Positions 52,711 to 62,770 are shown, numbered from the stretch's first letter. The stretch is 64,000 nucleotides of DNA from Clostridia bacterium (GCA_017467815.1 JAFUKI010000039.1:1-64000); one strand, 5' to 3'. Notes: generated from the sequence alone by a model not told the origin. Made by a program: numbers and translations.

Positions 52711-55137
52711 TTACTTACGCAGGGTAATACCGTGTGCAGCAGCCAGCTTATCCAGAATCTTGGTAACGGTAGCATCGGCTTCTTCATCGGTCATGGTGTG
52801 GTCATCGGCACGGAGCATAACTGCATAGGAAACACTCTTCTTGCCTTCACCGATCTGTGCACCGCGGTAAATGTCAAACAGTTCCGCAGATTCCACAACC
52901 TTACCGCCGCATTCCTTGATCTCCTTCGCAATGGTGCCGACAGCAGTATCTTCATCACATACAAAGGAGAAATCGCGTTCCAGAGCAGGGTACTTGGGCA
53001 GAGGCTTGTAATCCATCATCAGACGGCGAACATCAAACAGGGTGTTCATTGCCAGTTCGCACACATATACAGGGGTTACAAAATTGTAGTTTTCAGCTAC
53101 GGCAGGATGGATTTCACCGAATAGAGCGATTTCCTTGTCACCCTTATACAGCTTTGCACAGCGTCCGGGATGGAAGGTAGGTTCACTGTCGCAGGAAACG
53201 TAGTCAACATCGGTAATGCCGGCAATGTACAGAATGGCTTCCAGATAACCCTTCATGCGATAGAAACCGCTGCCGGTCTTGTCTGCTTCGGAAACAAAAC
53301 CGATGGAAAGACGTCCGGGTTCTTCGGGCAGTTCCCCTTCCTTGGTAGGCAGATAAACCTTACCCATTTCAAACAGAGCCACATTCTTGTTCTTTACAGA
53401 CGTATTGTCAGACAGAACTTTCAGCATGGAAGGCAGCATGGTGGTACGCATAACGGAAGTATCTTCACCCAGAGGATTGGAGATTACCACGGACTTACGG
53501 CGTACATCGGTTTCTGCCAGACGGATCTTCTGATAATAAGAGGGGCTGATAAAGGAGAAGGTTTCGATTTCATCCAGACCCATACCGCACAGCATATCAC
53601 GCAGATGCATATCAAAGTTCTGGCGTTCTGTGCGTGCGCCTACAGTGGGAGTAGCAGCTGCAGACAGGGTGGATGCAATCATATTGTAACCGTAAATACG
53701 AAGAACTTCTTCCGCCAGGTCATTCATGCAGCGAACATCATCACGGTAAGTGGGAACGGTCAGGGTGCACAAATCCTCGCTGACAGCAAAATCCAGGGAA
53801 TGGAATACATCGGCCATATATTCTCTGGTCAGATTTACACCAAGGAAGGTGTTGATCTTTTCCGCATCCAGAGGCATGGTGAAAGGTACCTTCTTTTCGG
53901 GATATACATCAATGGTACCGTCAACCACTTCACCGGCATTCAGCAGTGCCACCAGTTCGCAGGCACGATCCAGAGCAGGCATGGTGTTTTCACAGTCCAG
54001 ACCCTTTTCAAAACGTGCGGAGGATTCGGTGCGCATACCCTGCTTCTTGGCGGTAACACGAACATTGCCGGGATGGAACATAGCGGATTCAAATACAACC
54101 GTTACGGTTTCATCGGTAATTTCGCTGTTCAGACCGCCCATAACACCTGCCAGAGCAACTGCTTTCTTTTCATCTGCGATAACCAGGGAAGCAGCATCGA
54201 GAGTGTGCTGCTGATCGTCCAGAGAAACAAAGGTTTCTCCTTCAGCGGCATTGCGGACAATAATATGGGAACCGTCCAGGCACTTGTAGTCAAAGGCGTG
54301 CATCGGCTGACCGTATTCCAGCATAACATAGTTGGTGATGTCTACAATGTTGTTGATCGGACGAACACCGGAAGCGCGCAGACGCATACGGAGCCACAGG
54401 GGAGAGGGCGCGATCTTTACATTTTTAACAACACGCGCAGAGTAACGGGTACAGAGTGTGGGATTGTTGATATCTACGGAAAGATACTTTTCAATGGTTT
54501 CACCGTCATTCCGTACAGCCGGCTTGGGGGCTTCGGGAATGTTCAGGGGCTTGCCGAAGGATACTGCGGTTTCTCTTGCCAGACCGATTACGGACAGGCA
54601 ATCGGGACGGTTGGAAGTGATCTCGAATTCCACAGCAGTATCGGAAAGCATCAGAACCTTGCGGATGTCTTCCCCGATGGGCGCATCAGCCAGACCAACA
54701 TCATTCAGAATCAGAATACCGTCTTCGATGGCACCGGGCATATCGTGGGTGGTCAGACCCAGCTCACCGATGGAACAGAGCATACCGCAGGAAACTTCAC
54801 CGCGGAGCTTGCCCTTCTTGATCTTGATGCCGCCGGGCAGATTGGAACCGTCGGTAGCCACAGGAACTACAGCACCGGCAAACACATTGCTGGCACCGGT
54901 AACGATCTGTACAGGCGATTCAGCACCGATCTCAACCTGGCAGATTACCAGATGGTCGGAATTGGCGTGGGGGACAACGGAGAGGATCTTGCCCACAACA
55001 ACACCGGTGATATCTTCGGCAAGAACTTCGTAGGTTTCTACTTTGGAACCGGTCATGGTCATCCGGTCACAGTAATCTTTTATATTAATATCGCTGACAT
55101 CAGTGAAATCTGCCAGCCAGTTCATGGAAAGCTGCAT
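52711..55137 (-). CDS. pheT: Phenylalanyl-tRNA synthetase beta subunit
   Basis: 808 residues. The N-terminal tRNA-binding (OB) domain (about 40-150; GVVVGKILSVVPHANSDHL), the B3/B4 editing domain, B5, the catalytic-like domain and the C-terminal ferredoxin-like anticodon-binding domain (KYPALERDFSFVCDEDTAVG) are all visible. The length is normal. With PheS it forms the alpha2-beta2 enzyme. It follows pheS after 63 bases and ends near 52711, just before the PRTase gene. Confidence 0.98.
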   Translation of the reverse strand: MQLSMNWLADFTDVSDINIKDYCDRMTMTGSKVETYEVLAEDITGVVVGKILSVVPHANSDHLVICQVEIGAESPVQIVTGASNVFAGAVVPVATDGSNLPGGIKIKKGKLRGEVSCGMLCSIGELGLTTHDMPGAIEDGILILNDVGLADAPIGEDIRKVLMLSDTAVEFEITSNRPDCLSVIGLARETAVSFGKPLNIPEAPKPAVRNDGETIEKYLSVDINNPTLCTRYSARVVKNVKIAPSPLWLRMRLRASGVRPINNIVDITNYVMLEYGQPMHAFDYKCLDGSHIIVRNAAEGETFVSLDDQQHTLDAASLVIADEKKAVALAGVMGGLNSEITDETVTVVFESAMFHPGNVRVTAKKQGMRTESSARFEKGLDCENTMPALDRACELVALLNAGEVVDGTIDVYPEKKVPFTMPLDAEKINTFLGVNLTREYMADVFHSLDFAVSEDLCTLTVPTYRDDVRCMNDLAEEVLRIYGYNMIASTLSAAATPTVGARTERQNFDMHLRDMLCGMGLDEIETFSFISPSYYQKIRLAETDVRRKSVVISNPLGEDTSVMRTTMLPSMLKVLSDNTSVKNKNVALFEMGKVYLPTKEGELPEEPGRLSIGFVSEADKTGSGFYRMKGYLEAILYIAGITDVDYVSCDSEPTFHPGRCAKLYKGDKEIALFGEIHPAVAENYNFVTPVYVCELAMNTLFDVRRLMMDYKPLPKYPALERDFSFVCDEDTAVGTIAKEIKECGGKVVESAELFDIYRGAQIGEGKKSVSYAVMLRADDHTMTDEEADATVTKILDKLAAAHGITLRK

Positions 55138-55200
55138 ATTTGAATACCTTTCTATCGTTCAAAGTTTTATCGGAAATACAATGCCGGGTACTGACTGTCA

Positions 55201-56214
55201 TCAGAACTGATGCAGGAAACGGATGTCGTTTTCATACAGATGACGCATATCGTCAATGTGGTATTTCAGCATAACAATACGTTCCACACCGAGACCGAAA
55301 GCAAAACCGCTGTAAACTTCCGGGTCAATGTTGCACATCCGCAGTACATTGGGATGAACCATACCGGCACCGAGAATTTCGATCCAGCCTTCACCCTTGC
55401 AGAGACGGCAGCCTTTACCGCCGCAGGCAAAGCAGGAAACGTCAACTTCCGCAGAAGGTTCGGTGAAAGGGAAATGGTGAGGACGGAAACGGATCTTTGT
55501 ATCTTCTCCGAACATGGTCTTTGCGAACATTTCCAGCGTACCCTTCAGATCCCCCATGGTGATACCCTTGTCCACTACAAGACCTTCGCACTGGTGGAAC
55601 AGGGGAGAGTGGGTTGCGTCCACAGCATCGGAACGGTATACACGGCCGGGAGAAATAATCTTGATCGGCGGCTGTGTGTTTTCCATAACACGTGCCTGAA
55701 CGGGGGAAGTCTGGGAACGGAGAAGAATATTTTCCGTAATATAGAAGGTATCCTGTGTATCTCTTGCCGGGTGATCCTTGGGGATGTTCAGCGCCTGGAA
55801 ATTGTAGTAGTCATATTCTACTTCCGGACCTTCGGCGATGGAGTAACCCATACCCAAAAAGATTTCTTCCAGCTGACGCTGAACCAGCGCAAGAGGATGG
55901 CACTTGCCCACGGGAATCTTGCTGCCGGGAACGGTAACATCCAGCTTTTCCGCCTTCAGCTTGGCTTCCAGAGCCGCTGTTTTGGCTGCAGAAGACATCT
56001 TTTCGATTTCCGCTTCGATTTCCGCACGTACATCGTTTGCCAGCTGACCGATGATCGGTCTTTCTTCGGGAGTGAGCTTACCCATACCGCGCAGAACGGC
56101 AGTCAGTTCACCCTTTTTACCCAGATACTTGATGCGAAGCGCTTCGATATCCGCATTTTCGGCAGACAGAGCGGCAAGCGCTTCCGATTTGATTTTGAGA
56201 AGTGTGTCTTTCAT
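55201..56214 (-). CDS. pheS: Phenylalanyl-tRNA synthetase alpha subunit
   Basis: 337 residues. A coiled-coil N-terminal region (1-90) is followed by the class II catalytic core: motif 2 near [37 protein letters not shown], and motif 3 [15 protein letters not shown] Cys-rich insert ([19 protein letters not shown]) is present. It charges tRNA-Phe together with PheT. Expression is controlled by the T-box leader upstream. All family features are intact. Confidence 0.98.
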   Translation of the reverse strand: MKDTLLKIKSEALAALSAENADIEALRIKYLGKKGELTAVLRGMGKLTPEERPIIGQLANDVRAEIEAEIEKMSSAAKTAALEAKLKAEKLDVTVPGSKIPVGKCHPLALVQRQLEEIFLGMGYSIAEGPEVEYDYYNFQALNIPKDHPARDTQDTFYITENILLRSQTSPVQARVMENTQPPIKIISPGRVYRSDAVDATHSPLFHQCEGLVVDKGITMGDLKGTLEMFAKTMFGEDTKIRFRPHHFPFTEPSAEVDVSCFACGGKGCRLCKGEGWIEILGAGMVHPNVLRMCNIDPEVYSGFAFGLGVERIVMLKYHIDDMRHLYENDIRFLHQF

Positions 56215-56254
56215 TGTTTTACCTCAGAAAAATTAGTATACAGATTTGGAAAAG

Positions 56255-56505
56255 CGGCGCAAAATAAAAACAGCCCCCTCCCACATAAACAGGGACGAGG
56301 CGAAAGCTCCGCGGTACCACCCAGATTCCGGCATAGAAACACCGGCACTCACGGGGATAACGGACCCACCGGGATAAAATCCAGCTCAGAAGTGAAATGC
56401 CGTACAACAGGTACAGGACAGCTCCCAGCCAATGGCCATCCTTCTCTGCAAGTACCGATACAGTCATACCGGCGAGCTTCTTCAACGCTTTTGATAAAAA
56501 ACAAT
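56255..56505 (-). promoter_or_regulatory. T-box leader of pheST
   Basis: On the minus strand the T-box core GGGTGGTACCGCGG (56322-56309) is followed by a terminator stem (GCCTCGTCCC 56301-56292, GGGAGGGGGC 56282-56273) and a T-run. Upstream sequence from about 56505 to 56330 forms the stem I region; a TTC trinucleotide at about 56380 (GGCATTTCACTTC) is the likely Phe specifier. Uncharged tRNA-Phe would favour antitermination. Confidence 0.92.
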
Positions 56506-56516
56506 TATACCAATAT

Positions 56517-56545
56517 AGTATACCACGAATTTCCCCAAAGTGCAA
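56517..56545 (-). promoter_or_regulatory. Promoter of the pheST operon
   Basis: On the minus strand TTGCAC (56545-56540) and TATACT (56522-56517) are 17 bases apart, directly before the T-box. The interval 56546-56750 is AT-rich with no gene. Confidence 0.75.
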
Positions 56546-56750
56546 TAGATAATTGAGAAAAAAGGCAGAATTTTTCAAATTATACAGTAGGTTTCCGAAA
56601 TCCCTGTTTTCACCAATTTTTTGCGTTAAAGGATGCTGAGTAAAAATAATTTCGGATAAAAAAGGGATAAAACAGCAAAAATCACCCATATATAGTGGAT
56701 ATACACATAAAACGACACAAGATATCGTAAAATATTTACTGAAAATACAT

Positions 56751-56779
56751 TTGAAATTTGGAAAGATATGTGGTATAAT
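56751..56779 (+). promoter_or_regulatory. Promoter of fhs
   Basis: TTGAAA (56751-56756) and TATAAT (56774-56779) are 17 bases apart, 61 bases before the fhs start. Confidence 0.75.
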
Positions 56780-56840
56780 AATGTCACGCGTTGAAAACAC
56801 ACCGACAAAACAAAAAAACGAAATCATTTGGAGGATCGAT

Positions 56841-58514
56841 ATGTTGACAGACATCGAAATCGCACAGCAGACACAGTTGAAGCCCATCCAGGAGATCGCG
56901 GCTGAAGTAAATGTACAGCCCGAAGAACTGGAGCTGTACGGAAAGTATAAAGCAAAGATCACAGATGACGTTTCCAAGCGCCTGGCAGACAAGCCCGACG
57001 GTAAACTGATTCTGGTTACAGCCATCAACCCCACTCCCGCCGGCGAAGGTAAGACCACCACAACCGTAGGTCTGGGTATGGCTATGAAGAAGATCGGCAA
57101 GAACAGCATTATCGCACTCCGCGAACCTTCCCTCGGTCCTGTTTTCGGTATCAAGGGCGGTGCGGCAGGCGGCGGATATGCACAGGTTCTGCCCATGGAA
57201 GACATCAACCTCCACTTTACCGGAGACTTCCACGCCATCACAGCAGCCAACAACCTGCTCTGCGCCCTGATTGACAACCACATCCAGCAGGGCAATGAAC
57301 TGGATATCGACACCAGACGCATCATCTTCTCCCGTGTAACCGATACCAACGACCGTGCTCTGCGTAATGTTGTACTGGGTCTGGGCGGCAGAATCGAAGG
57401 TGTGCCGAGAGAAGACCACTTCATGATCACCGTTGCCAGTGAAGTTATGGCAATTCTCTGTCTGGCAGAAGACCTTGCCGACCTCAAGAAGCGTCTCGGC
57501 AATATTCTGGTTGCATACACCAGAACCGGCAAGCCCGTATATGCAAAGGATCTGAAGGCAGAAGGTTCCATGACCGTTCTGCTGAAGGACGCCATTAAGC
57601 CGAATCTGGTACAGACCACCGAAAATACCCCCGCACTGATCCACGGCGGTCCCTTCGCCAATATCGCTCATGGCTGTAACTCCGTACGCGCTACCAAACT
57701 GGCGTTGAAAATGGCGGATTACACCATCACAGAAGCAGGCTTCGGCGCTGACCTGGGTGCTGAAAAGTTCTTGGACATCAAGTGCAGATTTGCCGGTCTG
57801 AAGCCCTCTGCCATCGTTCTGGTTGCCACCGTACGTGCCCTGAAGTACAACGGCGGCGTTCCCAAGGATATGCTGAAGGAAGAAAACGTAGAAGCCCTGC
57901 TGAAAGGCGGCGTAAACCTGGAAGCACATATTTCCAACCTGCAGAAATACAAGGTACCCGTGGTTGTTGCCATCAACCGTTTTGAAACCGACACCGATGC
58001 CGAACTGAAGACCGTTGAAGAAATCTGTCTCCGCAACGGCGCGGATTTCGCTCTGTCCGAAGTATTTGCAAAGGGCGGCGAAGGCGGTATGGAACTGGCT
58101 GAAAAGGTAGTTGCAGCCTGCGAAAAGCCCTCCGATTTTGCACCGATCTACGAAGATTCTCTGTCCATCAAGGAAAAGATCGAATGCGTTGCCAGAGAAA
58201 TCTACGGCGCAGACGGTGTAGACTATGACGCAGCCGCAAGCAAAGCCATCGCTGAAATCGAAGCATTGGATCCCGCTTACGCACGTTTCCCCGTATGCAT
58301 GGCAAAGACCCAGTACTCTCTGTCCGACGATATGACCAAGCTGGGCCGTCCCTCCGGCTTCAGAATCCGTGTACGTGAAGTAAAGGTTTCCGCAGGTGCA
58401 GGGTTTGTAGTTGTACTGACCGGCGCGATCATGACCATGCCCGGTCTGCCCAAGATTCCTGCAGCCAACCGCATTGATATTGATGAAAACGGAAACATCA
58501 CAGGACTGTTTTAA
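56841..58514 (+). CDS. fhs: Formate-tetrahydrofolate ligase
   Basis: 557 residues, the usual length. It joins formate to tetrahydrofolate with ATP, giving 10-formyl-THF for purine and fMet synthesis and one-carbon flow. The P-loop [18 protein letters not shown] starts at 65. Motifs [18 protein letters not shown] and KLTPGDGIV-like regions are conserved. I start at 56841 because GGAGG is 7 bases upstream; an ATG at 56751 lies in the promoter. Its stop overlaps the tsaE start by one base (TAATG). Confidence 0.97.
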   Translation: MLTDIEIAQQTQLKPIQEIAAEVNVQPEELELYGKYKAKITDDVSKRLADKPDGKLILVTAINPTPAGEGKTTTTVGLGMAMKKIGKNSIIALREPSLGPVFGIKGGAAGGGYAQVLPMEDINLHFTGDFHAITAANNLLCALIDNHIQQGNELDIDTRRIIFSRVTDTNDRALRNVVLGLGGRIEGVPREDHFMITVASEVMAILCLAEDLADLKKRLGNILVAYTRTGKPVYAKDLKAEGSMTVLLKDAIKPNLVQTTENTPALIHGGPFANIAHGCNSVRATKLALKMADYTITEAGFGADLGAEKFLDIKCRFAGLKPSAIVLVATVRALKYNGGVPKDMLKEENVEALLKGGVNLEAHISNLQKYKVPVVVAINRFETDTDAELKTVEEICLRNGADFALSEVFAKGGEGGMELAEKVVAACEKPSDFAPIYEDSLSIKEKIECVAREIYGADGVDYDAAASKAIAEIEALDPAYARFPVCMAKTQYSLSDDMTKLGRPSGFRIRVREVKVSAGAGFVVVLTGAIMTMPGLPKIPAANRIDIDENGNITGLF

Positions 58515-58936
58515 TGGAATATATCACAAATGATGTGCTGCAGACGGAAAAATTGGGTACCGAACTGGCACAATCCCTGCCGGGGGGACCTGTGTTTGTA
58601 GCATTATACGGAGACCTGGGCGCCGGTAAAACAGCTTTTGTCCGCGGTTTTACCAGCGTACTTTCCCCGGGCAGCCGTGTAAAAAGTCCCACCTATACCA
58701 TTGTAAACGAATACCGCAAAGGCAAACGCCCTGTCTACCATTTCGATCTCTATCGTATCGAATCGGAGGACGACCTGGATGCCATCGGGTTCGATGAATA
58801 TGTGCAGAACGGTATCTGCATTGCCGAATGGTGCGAACATATCGGAACACTTCTGCCCGATCACGCCATTACGGTAAAAATCGAAAAAACAGGTGAAAAC
58901 GGAAGAAAGATTACGATCTGTAACGAAGGAGAGTGA
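58514..58936 (+). CDS. tsaE: tRNA t6A37 biosynthesis ATPase TsaE
   Basis: 140 residues. P-loop GDLGAGKTAF is at 33-42; KSPTYTIVNEY and HFDLYRI are family motifs. TsaE works with TsaB, TsaC and TsaD to make N6-threonylcarbamoyladenosine at A37 of ANN-reading tRNAs. There is no clear ribosome binding site and the ATG overlaps the fhs stop, so it is probably translated by coupling. The stop overlaps the upstream edge of tsaB. Confidence 0.95.
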   Translation: MEYITNDVLQTEKLGTELAQSLPGGPVFVALYGDLGAGKTAFVRGFTSVLSPGSRVKSPTYTIVNEYRKGKRPVYHFDLYRIESEDDLDAIGFDEYVQNGICIAEWCEHIGTLLPDHAITVKIEKTGENGRKITICNEGE

Positions 58937-58941
58937 CCACC

Positions 58942-59658
58942 ATGCGTATACTGGCAGTTGATACATCAGCTCCCACAGCCACCGCAGCCATTATGACGGA
59001 CGGTAAAATGACCGGACTGTATTCATTACAAACCAATACGCACAGTACCACACTCCTGCCCATGATCGAATCCATGCTGGAAAAACTGCAGCTTGATGTG
59101 CAGGATTTTGACCTGCTGACAGCGGCAGTGGGCCCCGGTTCCTTCACCGGCATCCGTATCGGTGTTTCCACCATCAAGGGATTGGCATTCACGCATAATA
59201 TCCCCTGTATCGGTGTTTCCTCCCTGGAAGCAATGGCATGGACAATATCCGGCTTCAGCGGCATCCTCTGTCCGGCACTGAACGCCCGGAGAAATCAGGT
59301 GTATACGGCATCTTTCGAATGTGACGGTATAAATCCTCCGAAACGCATTGCGGAAGACAATGTACTCCCTGTGGAAGAAGTCTGCGAAAAGCTGGCACAG
59401 TATAACAAACCGGTTTATGTTACCGGAGACGGATATACCATGCTCCATGCTGCAGCCAAAGAAGGTCTGTTGTCCCCGACGCCGGAAATGCTTCGTTACC
59501 CCAACGCATTCGGCGCAGCCCAGGCAGCACAACTGCATTATTCCAGCGCAGAAGACAAATCGGTATTCACCGAAGCCCACCTTCTCCCCGTGTACCTGCG
59601 CAAGTCCCAGGCTGAACGGGAAAGGGAAGAACGTCTGGCGGAAAAAGCTGAAAAATAA
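58942..59658 (+). CDS. tsaB: tRNA t6A37 biosynthesis protein TsaB
   Basis: 238 residues. MRILAVDTSAPTATAAI begins the ASKHA fold and AAVGPGSFTGIRIGVSTIKG is the family signature. TsaB is the scaffold partner of TsaD. GAAGGAG lies 9-10 bases before the ATG at 58942; a GTG at 58933 is less likely. The C-terminal tail is rich in Arg and Glu. rimI and tsaD, often next in this operon, are missing here; a terminator follows. Confidence 0.94.
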   Translation: MRILAVDTSAPTATAAIMTDGKMTGLYSLQTNTHSTTLLPMIESMLEKLQLDVQDFDLLTAAVGPGSFTGIRIGVSTIKGLAFTHNIPCIGVSSLEAMAWTISGFSGILCPALNARRNQVYTASFECDGINPPKRIAEDNVLPVEEVCEKLAQYNKPVYVTGDGYTMLHAAAKEGLLSPTPEMLRYPNAFGAAQAAQLHYSSAEDKSVFTEAHLLPVYLRKSQAEREREERLAEKAEK

Positions 59659-59675
59659 TGATATAGAACAAAGAG

Positions 59676-59712
59676 AAAACTGCTGTACCATTTTGTGATA
59701 CAGCAGTTTTTC
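59676..59712 (+). terminator. Terminator of fhs-tsaE-tsaB
   Basis: AAAACTGCTGTA (59676-59687) pairs with TACAGCAGTTTT (59699-59710), then T residues. The same 12-bp stem occurs again at 60851. Confidence 0.85.
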
Positions 59713-59725
59713 TTATGTCCGAGAA

Positions 59726-60560
59726 TTATTCGAATGTCACACTGGTGTAATATACATCGTTGTCATTGGCATAAACAATGCAGTCGATCACATTGTCCTG
59801 TACAGAACCGGTACGGGGGGAACTGATGCTGAAGGATACAGCGGCGAATTCGCCGAGGTCCTTGGTCTGTGTCAGCGCCCAACCGTTTTCGGAGGCAAAG
59901 TATACATCCAGTTTGGCGGATGCTTCGTTGAGATGGCAGACCAGCAGGTAATCCGTACCATCGGCAGCTTCCGTCATTCTGACAGAAGAATCGTCAGTAA
60001 GTCCGGCAATGTTCAGTTCTTCACTGGAAATCAGTTCCGTACCGTCAAAAACAGCATGATAATGTTTCAGCGTATTTTCCAGCAGCGCGGCATTGTCACG
60101 ACCATCGGCATCATCGAAGTCAAACTGACGGTATGTATAGAAAATATGCAGCTTTCCATCCTGATCCAGATAAACACCGCCTTTGCCATCGGAAAGCGTG
60201 TAGAATCTTGTGTAATTATCGGAAAGTTCCTTGTCAAAGGTGTACTTGGTATTCTCCTTGGACACAGTTACCGTATCCGTATCCAGAGCATACCTGGTAA
60301 CAGAGAAATTCTTGGTATTTCCGATTGAGAGAGAGGATACCATGCCGGAAGCGGAATTCACAACAAGTGCCGTGTTTCCGGTTGGGGGAGAAATATAAAT
60401 CCATCCGTCCGGCAGTTTGTACATGGTCAGATATTTGTCCTGCATGGAAGGATAGCTGTCGGAATAGAGAATGGAAACCGTATTGTCGTTAGCGATCTTT
60501 ACGATGTGGAAGGATTCCTTGTTTTCGACAGAATTACTAAGGTGTGCCGTGTAATAGCGG
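59726..60560 (-). pseudogene. 5'-truncated remnant of a secreted propeller-like protein
   Basis: About 275 codons of protein-like sequence (MYKLPDGWIYISPPTGNTAL, YTLSDGKGGVYLDQDGKLHI, LLVCHLNEASAKLDVYFAS) end cleanly at 59726. Upstream of about 60560 the frame stays open but turns into AT-rich nonsense that runs through the antisense of the tRNA gene. There is no start codon with a ribosome binding site. I take it as the 3' part of a gene whose beginning is lost. The family is not recognised; the repeated strands suggest a beta-rich extracellular domain. Confidence 0.55.
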
Positions 60561-60729
60561 AAAACATATTGTTTTGCAAGTGGTAATAGTGCGGAATTTT
60601 CAAAAAGGAATTTATACAGAATTGACAAAAAAACGGAGGCAGCTGCAAGGGAGAGATTTTTGTGATATAACGGTAGGAAAATAGTGGTAGAGAACAATCC
60701 TTCGCTGGAAAATATTTTATAAAAAAGTA

Positions 60730-60758
60730 TTGCATTTTTATTCCCGGTATGATATAAT
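60730..60758 (+). promoter_or_regulatory. Promoter of tRNA-Val
   Basis: TTGCAT (60730-60735) and TATAAT (60753-60758) are 17 bases apart, 11 bases before the tRNA. Confidence 0.75.
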
Positions 60759-60769
60759 ACTAACCACAA

Positions 60770-60843
60770 GGAAGCATAGCTCAGTTGGTTAGAGTACTTG
60801 CTTGACATGCAAGGGGTCACTGGTTCGAATCCAGTTGTTTCCA
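60770..60843 (+). tRNA. tRNA-Val (anticodon GAC)
   Basis: Cloverleaf: acceptor GGAAGCA/TGTTTCC, D arm GCTC-AGTTGGTTA-GAGT, anticodon stem CTTGC/GCAAG with loop TTGACAT (anticodon GAC), variable loop GGGTC, T arm ACTGG-TTCGAAT-CCAGT, discriminator A. No CCA is encoded. It has its own promoter and terminator and stands alone between two decayed genes. 74 bases. Confidence 0.95.
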
Positions 60844-60850
60844 TAAACAA

Positions 60851-60897
60851 AAAACTGCTGTATTTGCGTAAGATCACGCACGTACAGCAGTTTTTTT
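60851..60897 (+). terminator. Terminator of tRNA-Val
   Basis: AAAACTGCTGTA (60851-60862) pairs with TACAGCAGTTTT (60883-60894), with an inner TGCGT/ACGCA pair; seven T residues follow. The outer stem is identical to that at 59676. Confidence 0.85.
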
Positions 60898-60909
60898 GTT
60901 GACCGTTTA

Positions 60910-61360
60910 TTATTCTGTAATTTTCACCCCATCCGGCACAAGCGTCTTTGTCAGTACCCTGCCGTCCGAAGACTTGGTGTGTTCCACATACAGAATACCA
61001 TAGGGTGTAGGATACGCAATTTTTACGTGATTCAGATTTCCGAGCCTGGGTGTAATCCGGATTTCCTCGCACCAGGGTCTCGGTATCTCCATGCCGCCAA
61101 CCACATAGGTGAGAAAGGGAAGCGGCATACAAGCCTTCCGTGACAAAAACCGGTACGCATCCGGAGCGCGGCATAGACATCCTTTCTGCCATCTTCAGGC
61201 AGCACATACCCACCCGCCCTGATCTGCGTAAAAATGCTTTCATAGGATCCGATCTGCATATTTTTGCGCATTTTCAGATTCTCAATACCGGAAGCATTCT
61301 TGGCAGAAACAATAGTTTGATGAGAGGTGAATTTTTCATTTTGTCTACATGAGAAATTGA
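60910..61360 (-). pseudogene. C-terminal fragment of a glycosidase-like gene, frameshifted
   Basis: The last 78 codons (EEIRITPRLGNLNHVKIAYP, then TPYGILYVEH) resemble the C-terminal domain of alpha-L-rhamnosidase-type glycoside hydrolases. A second frame upstream (about 61165-61330) reads MRKNMQIGSYESIFTQIRAG and GGYVLPEDGRKDVYAAL. Inserting one C at CTCCGG (plus-strand 61161-61166) joins the two as AALPDAYRFLSRKACMPLPF. The catalytic part is missing, so this is a remnant even if the shift is a sequence error. The family call is from the C-terminal pattern only. Confidence 0.5.
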
Positions 61361-61368
61361 GTAATCAT

Positions 61369-61785
61369 TCAGTTTTCGGCAAAGCAGATTTGACAGGGTG
61401 AAAAACCGTCCTCTTCCGCCTGTGCATAATCATCCGTATACGCCTTGTTGGAATCCTTGATTTGGGAAACACTGGAACAGCTGCTTTTGTGAATCTTCTT
61501 CGAGGATGTATTCAGTACATAAGCCGAGTTCGCATTCGTCCCGCCAATGCCCACCGTCTCGGATACCGCATCATCGTATCCCGCCGACGGAACAGCCGCC
61601 TCCCCGGATAACGATACTTCACCGCCGGAAAGGGATACGGAATCCGCCGAAACAGCCAGAATACCGTTTGCCGGAATACTGTCGGATGGCATACGGTTGG
61701 TGTGATATGCTGAAACCGCGGCTATTCCGGTCAGAATAAGAAAGAAAACAACCGCGCAGGTCAGACATAACAGAAATTTTTTCAT
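61369..61785 (-). CDS. Secreted protein with C-terminal Cys/His metal-binding-like domain
   Basis: 138 residues. A signal peptide or single membrane anchor (KKFLLCLTCAVVFFLILTGI) is followed by a Ser/Val/Gly-rich disordered stretch. The end (YVLNTSSKKIHKSSCSSVSQ, then FSPCQIC) has the layout of the small Ada-like/nuclease-associated domain with a Cys pair and PCxxC. The start overlaps the manA stop as ATGA, so it is the third gene of the ROK-manA operon. No function is known. Confidence 0.75.
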   Translation of the reverse strand: MKKFLLCLTCAVVFFLILTGIAAVSAYHTNRMPSDSIPANGILAVSADSVSLSGGEVSLSGEAAVPSAGYDDAVSETVGIGGTNANSAYVLNTSSKKIHKSSCSSVSQIKDSNKAYTDDYAQAEEDGFSPCQICFAEN

Positions 61786-62762
61786 ATAGAATTGATCGTT
61801 GTCACAAGAAGGGTGAGTTCTCCTGCAACGGTAACATCCCCAAGACCGGCAGGCAGGAAATAACTTTCCCCCTTCTGCACATCACAGGAAAAATCCCCGC
61901 AGAGAATCTGTCCGTTTTCCCCACTCAGCACGAGAAGGGAAGCAAAACTCCGTTCATCTACAGAAAAATGTACACTGCCGTCCCCGGCGGAAGTATATTT
62001 CGTAACCTTAAAATACTGACAGTCACACAAAACATCATCATTCACAGGCATTTCCCTGGAATAACGCTGAGCGGAAATTTCCGCATCTGTGTAGGAACGC
62101 ACAACATCCATCGCCTGGGCAACGTGCAGCTGACGCAGTGTACCGTCCGCCTGTCTGCGATTGTAATCGTATACCCGATACGTCACATTGGAATTCTGCT
62201 GGATCTCAGCAATGAGAATCCCGGCACCGATGGCGTGTACCAGACCGTGGGGGATAAAATAACATTCCCCGGCTTTTACGGGTACATACCGCAGAACGGA
62301 TTCTGTCTCACCGGATGTAACCGCATGAGCAAAATCGTCCAGCGTACAGTCATCTTTCAAACCGTAAACCAGCTGTGCACCCGGTTCTGCTTCCATGATA
62401 TACCACATTTCCATCTTTCCCAGATCATCCGCATGGGCAAGCGCATAGGCATCGTCGGGGTGGACCTGTACGGAAAGATCGTCAAAAGCATCCAGAAACT
62501 TTACCAGCAAGGGAAAACGCTCGCCGTCCGCATCGCATCCGAGAATATTACACGGGTCTTGTTCGATATACTGATCCAGCCGCATTCCGGCGAAAACACC
62601 GTTGTCGATGATGTTTACCCCGTCACTGCGCACGGTCAGTTCCCAGGATTCTGCGATTTTGTCAAAGGGTGCTGTTTTGTGATAATTTTCAATAAGTTTA
62701 CTGCCGCCCCAGATGGCCTGTTTGGTAACGGGACGCAGTTTCATAGGATATTTGTTCAGCAT
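61782..62762 (-). CDS. manA: Mannose-6-phosphate isomerase, class I
   Basis: 326 residues, the short Gram-positive form. It interconverts mannose-6-phosphate and fructose-6-phosphate. Zinc ligands come from QVHPDDAYA and the ESWELTVRSDG region; the cupin core has FIPHGLVHAIGAG. The ATG at 62762 follows GAGG by 7 bases; the ATG at 62774 overlaps the ROK stop but has no site. It is preceded by a ROK regulator and followed by the secreted protein gene, which suggests sugar-controlled expression. Confidence 0.94.
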   Translation of the reverse strand: MLNKYPMKLRPVTKQAIWGGSKLIENYHKTAPFDKIAESWELTVRSDGVNIIDNGVFAGMRLDQYIEQDPCNILGCDADGERFPLLVKFLDAFDDLSVQVHPDDAYALAHADDLGKMEMWYIMEAEPGAQLVYGLKDDCTLDDFAHAVTSGETESVLRYVPVKAGECYFIPHGLVHAIGAGILIAEIQQNSNVTYRVYDYNRRQADGTLRQLHVAQAMDVVRSYTDAEISAQRYSREMPVNDDVLCDCQYFKVTKYTSAGDGSVHFSVDERSFASLLVLSGENGQILCGDFSCDVQKGESYFLPAGLGDVTVAGELTLLVTTINSI

Positions 62763-62770
62763 AGTAAACC

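Noticed and set aside
53170-55143. 657-codon plus-strand open frame
   Set aside because: It is antisense to pheT, which has all its domains. The long open frame reflects the codon bias of pheT.
56219-57661. 480-codon minus-strand open frame across the T-box and fhs
   Set aside because: It covers the T-box leader and promoters and is antisense to fhs. Its sequence is not protein-like in the leader part.
60560-61243. Minus-strand frame running through the tRNA antisense, including the string TGFEPVTPCMSSKYSNQLSY
   Set aside because: This peptide is the well-known antisense translation of a tRNA gene, not a protein. The frame joins unrelated sequence.
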